NCBI GenBank assembly: GCA_035455185.1
Contig: DATIFQ010000368.1
Coordinates: 1 to 15,092 of the forward strand
Direction: 5' to 3'
Origin: JAEHDI01 sp035455185
Lineage (GTDB): Bacteria; Acidobacteriota; Terriglobia; Bryobacterales; Bryobacteraceae
DNA: 15,092 bases
Below, in pieces: positions 9,547 to 15,092 of this stretch. Position 1 is the stretch's first letter. The number at the start of each line of letters is the position of its first letter. The position numbers were made by a program, and so were the translations under genes. The notes under the pieces are model-generated. The model did no database searches. It saw nothing but the letters and a program-made list of their open reading frames with translations, and was not told the DNA's origin.

Positions 9547-10508
9547 TCGAAGCCGGCGTATTGGACTTCTTCTTCGAGTTCCAGCCCGAAGCGCGCCCGC
9601 ACACGGGACTTGAGTTCCGCGATCAGTTCCCGCAGCTCGCGGGCCGTGCCGCCCCCGGCGTTATAGATCAAATTGGCGTGATAGTCCGCCACCCGCATGT
9701 CGCCCCGGGCCATCCCTTTCGCCCCAACCTGTTCGAGGAAATAGGCGGCGGCCACCTTTCCTTCGCGGACCACCCCTGGGGCAACCTGTGCGGCGACGTC
9801 GGACGGGAGTGCGGCCAGCAGGAGGTTCTTGAAAATACTGCCGGCGCATTTCATCGTGACCGGGAATTTCTCGTCGCGAATCGCCTGGATCTCGGACGCC
9901 GTCCGCTTCAGTTCCTCCGGGTCAGCCGGCTCGAGCAAGAGTTCAGTCGAAAAAATCACCCAGTCCTTGCGGCGCTTGAAGACGCTCTCCCGGTAGGCGA
10001 ACTCGCAGCCGGCGTTGTCGAAGATGCGCACGCCATGCCCGTCGAAGAAACGGACGCTCCGAACCCGCTCCGAGATCGAATGCCCGTACGCTCCGGCGTT
10101 GCCGTAGACAGCCGCTCCCACAGAACCGGGGATTCGCTTCAGCGTTTCCATCCCTTTGAGGCCGCGTTCGATTGTGAAGTCCACCAGCGCTTCAAGTTCC
10201 GCGCCCGCCTCCGCGAAAACGGTGCTCCCCTCGGCCCGCAGTTCCTTCGCGCTGAACCGTAGGACGAGTCCGCGGTAACCCTCATCGGACACGATCAGAT
10301 TCGTGCCCCCGCCGAGCAACAGGAACGGAATGACGCTGTCTCGCGCCGCCTCGGTGGCGGCGACGAACGCCTCGACGCTGGCGGTCTCGGCGAACAGATC
10401 CGCCGGGCCTCCGATCCCGAACCGCGTGTAGCGGGCGAGCGGAACGTCATGCAGAACCTGTAAATTGGGAATCGCGGCGAGACGCTTCTGCGTCTCCGTG
10501 CTGGGCAT
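9543..10508 (-). CDS. murB: UDP-N-acetylenolpyruvoylglucosamine reductase
   Basis: Cytoplasmic FAD enzyme that uses NADPH to reduce the enolpyruvyl group, giving UDP-MurNAc, the second committed step of peptidoglycan synthesis. It has 321 residues. FAD-binding segments are TRFGIGG at 28-34, GGGTNLIVSD at 66-75 and IPGSVGAAVYGNAGAYG at 126-142. Substrate and catalytic parts are YRESVFK at 172-178 and CAGSIFKN at 221-228 with the proton donor Ser224, then DYHANLIYN and a Glu-rich ELEEEV near the end where the family's catalytic Glu lies. The Pro that usually follows SxFKN is Leu here. The frame stays open upstream to 10919, but those residues look unlike MurB and lie antisense to the DUF2461 gene. 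ATG at 10506-10508 fits family length and sits 7 bases after a perfect TATAAT. No mur or fts neighbours are present. Confidence 0.94.
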   Translation of the reverse strand: MPSTETQKRLAAIPNLQVLHDVPLARYTRFGIGGPADLFAETASVEAFVAATEAARDSVIPFLLLGGGTNLIVSDEGYRGLVLRFSAKELRAEGSTVFAEAGAELEALVDFTIERGLKGMETLKRIPGSVGAAVYGNAGAYGHSISERVRSVRFFDGHGVRIFDNAGCEFAYRESVFKRRKDWVIFSTELLLEPADPEELKRTASEIQAIRDEKFPVTMKCAGSIFKNLLLAALPSDVAAQVAPGVVREGKVAAAYFLEQVGAKGMARGDMRVADYHANLIYNAGGGTARELRELIAELKSRVRARFGLELEEEVQYAGFE

Positions 10509-10515
10509 CGACCCA

Positions 10516-10521
10516 ATTATA
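10516..10521 (-). promoter_or_regulatory. Perfect -10 box (TATAAT) of murB, candidate leaderless promoter
   Basis: TATAAT on the minus strand, six of six to consensus, in the 27-base gap between murB and the divergent DUF2461 gene. Seven bases separate it from the murB ATG, placing the predicted start at about 10509, one base before the codon. No good -35 box is seen 16-18 bases upstream, and no ribosome site precedes murB. Confidence 0.55.
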
Positions 10522-10527
10522 GAGGAG
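10522..10527 (+). promoter_or_regulatory. Ribosome binding site fixing the DUF2461 start
   Basis: GAGGAG lies 8 bases before the ATG at 10536 and directly abuts the murB -10 box on the other strand. It supports 10536 as the start. Any promoter for this gene must lie at or upstream of these bases, that is, at the 5' end of murB. Confidence 0.75.
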
Positions 10528-10535
10528 CAGGCAAG

Positions 10536-11252
10536 ATGCGTACCGAATTCCCGGGCTTCCCACCGGAAGCGATGAGCTTCTTCCGTGGGCTCAAGCGCAA
10601 CAACAACCGCGAGTGGTTCCAAGCGCGAAAGCCCATCTTCGACGAAAAAGTCCGCGCTCCCATGGAACGCCTTGTCGAGGCTGTGAACGCCGCCCTGATC
10701 CGGTTCGCGCCGGACTACGTTACCGAACCAGGCAAGGCAATCTACCGCATCTACCGCGACACCCGCTTCAGCCGCAACAAGGTTCCGTACAAGACACAGA
10801 TCGCCGCCGTTTTCACGCGGCGAGGGTTGTCGAAGAACGGCAGCGCCGGCCTTTACTTCAGCGTTTCCCCCGAGGAGATCGAGGTCGCCGGCGGCGTCTA
10901 CATGCCGGATCGGGAACAACTTCTGGCCATCCGGAATTGTCTCGCCGGGCAGTACGCGGAATTTCGCCGAATTCTCGCGCGCAAGGGTCTGCGGACACTG
11001 ATGGGCGGCCTCTGGGGAGAACAGCTATCCCGGGTTCCCAAGGGATTTCCCGCCGGCCACCCCGCCGAAGACTTGCTCCGTTACAAACAGTGGCTTGTGT
11101 ACGTGTTGCTTGACCCCGGTATCGCCACAACGCCGGACCTGACTGGTGAAATCGTCACCCGCTTTCGCGCCATGGTCCCCTTTGTCGAGTTCCTGAACAA
11201 ACCCCTCAGCCGGAAACGTAGCGAGGTCAGCGTAGAGAACTTCTTCGCATGA
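10536..11252 (+). CDS. DUF2461 family (TIGR02453) protein
   Basis: A 238-residue soluble protein of the DUF2461/TIGR02453 family, whose biochemical role is not established. Family hallmarks are the N-terminal FFRGLKRNNNREWFQARKP (15-33) and the most conserved block RIYRDTRFSRNKVPYKTQ (71-88), then GLYFSVSPEEIEVAGGVYMP, and WGEQLSRVPKGFP with RYKQWLVY towards the end. Length is close to the usual 220-240. There is no signal peptide or membrane segment. The ATG start has GAGGAG 8 bases upstream. It is divergent from murB across 27 bases and followed by a 219-base spacer with inverted repeats and a T-rich tail that may end its transcript. Confidence 0.88.
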   Translation: MRTEFPGFPPEAMSFFRGLKRNNNREWFQARKPIFDEKVRAPMERLVEAVNAALIRFAPDYVTEPGKAIYRIYRDTRFSRNKVPYKTQIAAVFTRRGLSKNGSAGLYFSVSPEEIEVAGGVYMPDREQLLAIRNCLAGQYAEFRRILARKGLRTLMGGLWGEQLSRVPKGFPAGHPAEDLLRYKQWLVYVLLDPGIATTPDLTGEIVTRFRAMVPFVEFLNKPLSRKRSEVSVENFFA

Positions 11253-11298
11253 TCCGCGCTTTCGTGGTTTACTTTTGCAGCCCTGCAGGAAATCCTCC

Positions 11299-11407
11299 GG
11301 CACTGCCGCAAGGTGAAACGCTTCACTCGCGGGGAGGGCCCGGCGGCAGTGTCCTTGGGTAGGGGAAAGGTTGGCCGCCGGGACCGATACTCCCGCTTTC
11401 TTTGTTT
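11299..11407 (+). other. Nested, mutually exclusive inverted repeats with T-rich tail
   Basis: Within the 219-base non-coding spacer 11253-11471, three stems can be drawn on the plus strand. Stem A pairs 11301-11308 (CACTGCCG) with 11344-11351 and extends by a G-U and a G-C pair; it encloses a small hairpin GTGAA/TTCAC (11313-11326). Stem B pairs 11339-11347 (CCCGGCGGC) with 11374-11382, nine perfect pairs. Stem C pairs 11379-11383 (CGGGA) with 11391-11395 and is followed by a T-rich tail. A and B share bases, and so do B and C. The arrangement resembles an attenuator or a structured small RNA. I do not recognise a named RNA family, and no plus-strand gene lies immediately downstream. Confidence 0.45.
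11379..11407 (+). terminator. Candidate intrinsic terminator after the DUF2461 gene
   Basis: A 5-bp stem CGGGA/TCCCG with a 7-base loop, followed by CTTTCTTTGTTT. The stem is short and the tail interrupted, so it is weak. It lies about 130 bases after the DUF2461 stop on the same strand. A separate run of seven T at 11449-11455 lies further down without a convincing stem. Confidence 0.4.
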
Positions 11408-11471
11408 ATACGTACGAGAGCTGGCGCGGTGAGGTTCCAGACCCGAAGTTTTTTTGATGGTGAGGCCGGGG

Positions 11472-12653
11472 CTATCCCGCCTTCAGCATCCCCACGGCCG
11501 CGTTCACAAGGATCGCGCCCATGCCAATGGGAATCAAGTACTTCCAGCCAACGTTCATCAACTGGTCATAGCGGAACCGCGGGAAAGTCCCCCGGACCCA
11601 GATCATCATGTAGATCATCGTTCCTGCTTTCAGCAGGAACCAGAACATCCCGATCACCGCGCCATTTACCGCCGGAATCAGGAACAGGGCGGCCGCCAGC
11701 AATAGGAACAACGCCACCGCTACCAGCGTGACCTTCTGGACTTCGCTCTTCAGGCGCCTCACCATCGGGAATGTAGCGATTCCCGAACCGGCGAATATCA
11801 GCGCTGGGAGACCGTAGTTCAACGGATACTCAAGCCACGCCACGTTCGGAAACGGCCGCAGCCAGCCTCCCAGGAACAGAGTCACCGCCACCGATGCAAC
11901 CACCAGGAGGTTCGCATATTCCGCCAGGAAGTAAAGCGCGAAGCGGAAACCGCTGAACTCGGTGTGGAAGCCGCCCACCAATTCCGACTCGGCCTCCGGG
12001 AGGTCGAACGGCGAGCGGTTGGTTTCCGCCACCCCCCCGATGACGTACATGGCGAAGGGCACGATCATCAGCCCGAAGTTGTCGAACGCAAACCAGACGT
12101 GGCGCGCCATCTGCGCCTTTACGATACCCACCATGCTCAGCGTGCCTGCCATCATGATGACGGATACCAGAGCGAGCGACAGGACGACTTCGTAACTCAC
12201 AAGTTGGGCCGCGCTGCGGAGCGAGCCGAGCAGAGGGTAATGACTGTTGGAGGCCCACCCGCCAAGGATGATTCCGACAATGCCCAACGCCGACATCGCA
12301 GAGATCACCAGCAGGCCGACATTGACGTCGGCCGCATAAATGAAGCTGCTGAACGGAATCACCGAAAATGCCGTCAGCGCGGTGAACGTGGAGATCACCG
12401 GAGCCAGCCAGAAGATCTTCTGATCGGCCCCTCTCGGAATCAGATCCTCTTTGAGAATCAGTTTCAGCGCGTCCGCGATCGGTTGAAGCAAGCCATGGGG
12501 ACCGACGCGCATCGGCCCGAGCCGGACCTGAAGATCGGCGAGAACCTTGCGCTCCATCAGCGAAAGGTAGCCCGCCACCAATGGGAACACGGCCCACACG
12601 GCCACAAAGACGATCAGCAGCTTGAAAAGCGGGTGTTGAAGTACGGTTTCCAT
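11472..12653 (-). CDS. nuoH: NADH-quinone oxidoreductase subunit H
   Basis: Membrane subunit of respiratory complex I (ND1 homologue) that joins the peripheral arm to the membrane arm and forms much of the quinone chamber. It has 393 residues, longer than the 325 of E. coli, with about eight or more hydrophobic segments. Signature 1, ERKVLADLQVRLGPMRVGP, lies at 34-52. GGWASNSHYPLLGSLRSAAQ and SYEV, with the conserved Glu155, lie at 131-156. Signature 2, ETNRSPFDLPEAESELVGG, starts at 210 and runs into FHTEFSG. The extra length is mainly in the C-terminal third. The ATG lies 7 bases after the nuoN stop with GGTGAG upstream, so it is in the same operon. Its place after nuoN, rather than between nuoG and nuoI, is unusual. 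Confidence 0.96.
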   Translation of the reverse strand: METVLQHPLFKLLIVFVAVWAVFPLVAGYLSLMERKVLADLQVRLGPMRVGPHGLLQPIADALKLILKEDLIPRGADQKIFWLAPVISTFTALTAFSVIPFSSFIYAADVNVGLLVISAMSALGIVGIILGGWASNSHYPLLGSLRSAAQLVSYEVVLSLALVSVIMMAGTLSMVGIVKAQMARHVWFAFDNFGLMIVPFAMYVIGGVAETNRSPFDLPEAESELVGGFHTEFSGFRFALYFLAEYANLLVVASVAVTLFLGGWLRPFPNVAWLEYPLNYGLPALIFAGSGIATFPMVRRLKSEVQKVTLVAVALFLLLAAALFLIPAVNGAVIGMFWFLLKAGTMIYMMIWVRGTFPRFRYDQLMNVGWKYLIPIGMGAILVNAAVGMLKAG

Positions 12654-12660
12654 AAGGTAC

Positions 12661-14130
12661 TCACCGCAGCAGCGAGGTCTGGGCCATCATGATGAACGGT
12701 TGCGGGTAGATGCCGATCCCGAGCGTCATCAAGCCCGTAACGCCGAGCGCCAGCCGGAGTCCAAAGCTTGTACTCAGGGGCGCCGCGTCCGCCGGTTCCG
12801 CGATGAACATGCTCCTCACCACCCGGAAGTAGTAGTAAATTGCCACTGCCATATAAAGTGTTGCCACCACCGCCAGCACGTAATGTCCCGTTTCGATCAG
12901 GGAGAGGAAGATCCAGTATTTGCCGATGAATCCTGCCGTCGGAGGAATGCCCGCGAGCGAGAGCATGAAGATCAGCATCAACACCGCGTAGCCGGGACTC
13001 CTGTGCATCAGGCCCGCCAGGTCGTCCACGTCCTCCCCGAGCAGGTCTTTCCGCCGCAGGGCCACCACCACCAGGAAGGCGCCCAAGTTCATGAACGTGT
13101 AGACAAGCATGTAGATCAGCACGCCCTTGATCCCGGTATCGTTTCCCGCGATGACCCCCAGCAGAATGTAGCCGGCGTGGGAGATCGAGCTGTACGCCAG
13201 CATCCGCTTGATGTTCGATTGCGTCATCGCCGCGATGTTCCCGACCGTCATGCTCGCGATCGCCACTACCGCCAGCAGCGGCTCCCACAGCTCCCGGACG
13301 GAGGCCAGCGGCCCGAAAAACATCCTCACCAGAAACGCGAACGACGCCGCCTTTGACGCGACCGAAAGATACGCCGTCACGGTCGTCGGAGCGCCCTCAT
13401 AAGCATCCGGCGCCCACATGTGGAACGGCACCGCCGAGATCTTGAACAGCAGCCCGACGCTCGTCGTCACCAGCGCCAGCAGCACCAGCGGATCCCACGG
13501 CTCTCGCGACGCCACCGCGTCCGCAATCGCGCTCAGTTTCGTCGATCCCGACAGGCCATAGAAGACCGAGAAGCCGTAAACCAGAAATCCGGTCGAGAAG
13601 GCCCCCAGCAGAAGGTACTTCATCGCCGCTTCGTTGGAACGCCGCTCGCCGCGCAGAAAGCCCACCATCACGTAGAAGCAAAGCGCCATCAATTCCAGCC
13701 CGACGAACAGCGTAATCATGTCGGTGCCGGTGGCCAGGAAAAACATCCCGCAGTTGGCCAAAAGAATGAGCCCGTAGTATTCGCCGTGATGTTCGCCTTC
13801 GATCTCCAGGTATCGGTAGGAGACCAGTGCGACGATCAGCGAGGCTGCCAGGAACACCCAGTTGAAGAACAATGCGAAGCCGTCTACGGTCAGTGATCCG
13901 CCGAAGGCCGTCAACTCGTTGATCCCCTGCGACGCGAGATAACTCTGCTGCCGCCACAGCCCGGTCCCGGCAAAAACGATCCCAAGTACCACGAAGATCA
14001 GCAGCCACTTCCGCTGTTTCGGGTCGGGGAACAAGAAGAAGTCGAACAGCAGCACGGCGCAGCCGAACAGCGCCAGCATGATGGCCGGAACCAGAACAAA
14101 GTGATCGGTGCTGGTGTAAAACTGGCTCAT
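12661..14130 (-). CDS. nuoN: NADH-quinone oxidoreductase subunit N
   Basis: Antiporter-like, proton-translocating membrane subunit of complex I (ND2 homologue). It has 489 residues and about 14 hydrophobic segments. Key charged residues of the family are present: Glu146 in VGLELMAL, Lys171 in AAMKYLLLGAF, Lys230 in LLFKISAVPFHMWAPDAY and Lys260 in VASKAASFAF. The frame is open to an ATG at 14160, but the ATG at 14128-14130 is chosen because AGGAGG lies exactly 7 bases upstream (14138-14143), the stop of nuoM overlaps it as ATGA, and the added residues would be Pro/Gly-rich and unlike the family. Translation is thus coupled to nuoM. nuoH follows by 7 bases. Confidence 0.95.
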   Translation of the reverse strand: MSQFYTSTDHFVLVPAIMLALFGCAVLLFDFFLFPDPKQRKWLLIFVVLGIVFAGTGLWRQQSYLASQGINELTAFGGSLTVDGFALFFNWVFLAASLIVALVSYRYLEIEGEHHGEYYGLILLANCGMFFLATGTDMITLFVGLELMALCFYVMVGFLRGERRSNEAAMKYLLLGAFSTGFLVYGFSVFYGLSGSTKLSAIADAVASREPWDPLVLLALVTTSVGLLFKISAVPFHMWAPDAYEGAPTTVTAYLSVASKAASFAFLVRMFFGPLASVRELWEPLLAVVAIASMTVGNIAAMTQSNIKRMLAYSSISHAGYILLGVIAGNDTGIKGVLIYMLVYTFMNLGAFLVVVALRRKDLLGEDVDDLAGLMHRSPGYAVLMLIFMLSLAGIPPTAGFIGKYWIFLSLIETGHYVLAVVATLYMAVAIYYYFRVVRSMFIAEPADAAPLSTSFGLRLALGVTGLMTLGIGIYPQPFIMMAQTSLLR

Positions 14131-15092
14131 CGGGCCGCCTCCTGTTGGACGGGCATCCACGCCCCCGGCCGGGGGGCCGGCCGGCCAAGATCCGTTTTCG
14201 CCTGGGCCCCTCCCTGGAAGTAACCTGGCCGCACACGCTCAACCAGTTGGGCCACCGGCTTCTCGAGAATCTCGAAGTACGGTTTCGGGTAGACGCCAAT
14301 CCAGATCGACCAGGCGATCAACGGCAGAAATACCGCCACTTCGCGCAGGCTCAGGTCGGGGAGTTTCAGATTCTTGGCGTTCGTCACCTGGCCAAGCATC
14401 GTGCGCTGGTAGAGCCACAGAAGATAGGCCGCGCCGAGAATCACACCGGTAACGGCGAACGCCGCCCACGCCCGGTTTTCTTCAAACGCTCCCTGCAAAA
14501 TCGTGAACTCGCCCACGAACCCGTTCAAAAGCGGCAGGCCCGCCGAGCTCAGCATCGCGAACGCGAACACGATGGAGTAAATCGGCATCACGTGCGCGAG
14601 CCCGCCGTATTCCTTGATCTCCCTCGTGTGCCGCCTCTCGTAAATCACGCCAACGATCAAGAAGAGCATCCCCGTCGAGATGCCATGGTTGACCTGCTGG
14701 ATCACGCTCCCGGCGATTCCGTTCGGGTTGAGCGCAAAAATACCCAGCGTGCAGAAGCCCAGGTGGCTCACCGACGAGTACGCCACCAGCTTCTTCCAGT
14801 CCCGCTGCATCAGGCTGACCAGCGCCCCATAGATGATGCCCACGATCGACAGCCCGATCAGCACCTGCACGATCCACGGCTCAATCGACGCTTTGGGCAG
14901 CAGAGGCAGCGAGAAGCGGATGAACCCGTAGGTCCCCATCTTCAGCAGCACGCTGGCCAGGATAACCGAGCCGGCCGTAGGCGCCTCCACGTGCGCGTCC
15001 GGAAGCCAGGTGTGGAACGGGAAGACGGGCAGCTTGATGGCAAATGCCACGAAGAGCGCCAGGAAGAGCCAGAAGGAGAGGCTCGGCCCGAA
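14127..15092 (-). CDS. nuoM: NADH-quinone oxidoreductase subunit M, C-terminal part (5' end outside window)
   Basis: Antiporter-like, proton-translocating membrane subunit of complex I (ND4 homologue). The window holds the last 321 residues. The frame is open through the right edge, and the residues there (FGPSLSFWLFLALFVAFAIK) continue the protein, so the GTG at 15050 is not the start. Hallmarks are FPFHTWLPDAHVEAPTAGSV with LLKMGTYGF, then the broken-helix region SVSHLGFCTLGIFALNPNG and QQVNHGISTGMLFLIVG. The final 35 or so residues form a Pro/Gly/Ala-rich hydrophilic tail after the last membrane segment. That tail is encoded by very GC-rich DNA containing a strong hairpin at 14165-14184 and the AGGAGG ribosome site of nuoN. 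Confidence 0.95.
   Translation of the reverse strand, partial: FGPSLSFWLFLALFVAFAIKLPVFPFHTWLPDAHVEAPTAGSVILASVLLKMGTYGFIRFSLPLLPKASIEPWIVQVLIGLSIVGIIYGALVSLMQRDWKKLVAYSSVSHLGFCTLGIFALNPNGIAGSVIQQVNHGISTGMLFLIVGVIYERRHTREIKEYGGLAHVMPIYSIVFAFAMLSSAGLPLLNGFVGEFTILQGAFEENRAWAAFAVTGVILGAAYLLWLYQRTMLGQVTNAKNLKLPDLSLREVAVFLPLIAWSIWIGVYPKPYFEILEKPVAQLVERVRPGYFQGGAQAKTDLGRPAPRPGAWMPVQQEAAR
14138..14143 (-). promoter_or_regulatory. Consensus ribosome binding site of nuoN
   Basis: AGGAGG, seven bases before the nuoN ATG and inside the last codons of nuoM. It is the strongest ribosome site in the window and decides the nuoN start against the in-frame ATG 30 bases upstream. Confidence 0.85.
14165..14184 (-). 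repeat. Strong GC hairpin in the 3' end of nuoM
   Basis: CCGGCCGG, CCCC, CCGGCCGG on the minus strand: an 8-bp all-GC stem with a 4-base loop. It ends 21 bases before the AGGAGG of nuoN and encodes part of the Pro-rich tail of NuoM. It may influence ribosome traffic or mRNA stability between the two genes, or be a by-product of very high GC content. Confidence 0.6.

Noticed and set aside
10509..10919. Upstream open frame that would extend MurB by 137 residues
   Set aside because: The added residues do not resemble MurB, the stretch is antisense to the well-supported DUF2461 gene, and it would read across the promoter-like TATAAT.
11429..11455. Seven-T run after a possible CTGG/CCAG stem as a terminator
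   Set aside because: The stem is only 4 bp with a 12-base loop and is separated from the T-run, so it is not convincing.
14131..14160. Ten-residue N-terminal extension of NuoN from an upstream ATG
   Set aside because: The internal ATG has AGGAGG at 7 bases and an ATGA overlap with nuoM, and family proteins do not carry the extension.

Overview
The window is about 15.1 kb of GC-rich, densely coding bacterial chromosome with short intergenic gaps. I see no mobile element, CRISPR array, rRNA or intact tRNA. The gene set is housekeeping. General protein character (a secreted PD40-type propeller, GHIDHGKT in EF-Tu, the overall style of the Nuo and MurB proteins) suggests an Acidobacteriota-like organism, perhaps of the Solibacter/Bryobacter group. 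That placement is inference from family resemblance, not a database result.

Left part (1-3426, minus strand): the str operon in its usual order rpsL-rpsG-fusA-tuf, with tuf cut by the window edge. The gaps are 6, 9 and 25 bases, so it reads as one transcript. A very good sigma70-type promoter (TTGACA, 17 bases, TATGCT) lies about 270 bases upstream of the GTG start of rpsL. The long untranslated leader between them can form at least four hairpins.

Middle part (3484-11252): comEC (DNA uptake channel) is divergent from the str operon and overlaps tail-to-tail with a minus-strand gene for a tandem DUF2007 protein. Then come plus-strand ytxH-like and 1-pyrroline-5-carboxylate dehydrogenase genes, facing a minus-strand pair: murB (peptidoglycan precursor synthesis) followed 11 bases later by a secreted beta-propeller protein of unknown role. 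murB is divergent from a DUF2461 gene across only 27 bases. murB and the DUF2007 gene each have a -10 box 6-7 bases before their ATG, so both may be transcribed without a leader.

Right part (11253-15092): a 219-base non-coding spacer holds overlapping, mutually exclusive inverted repeats ending in a T-rich tail. After it lie minus-strand genes for membrane-arm subunits of respiratory complex I in the order nuoM (5' part outside the window), nuoN, nuoH. nuoM and nuoN overlap by ATGA; nuoH follows nuoN by 7 bases, and nothing follows nuoH on its strand.

No new defence, biosynthetic or mobile system is visible. The points most worth a second look are regulatory: the nested inverted repeats at 11299-11407, the str leader, the candidate leaderless promoters, the palindrome between murB and the propeller gene, and nuoH sitting at the end of nuoMN.
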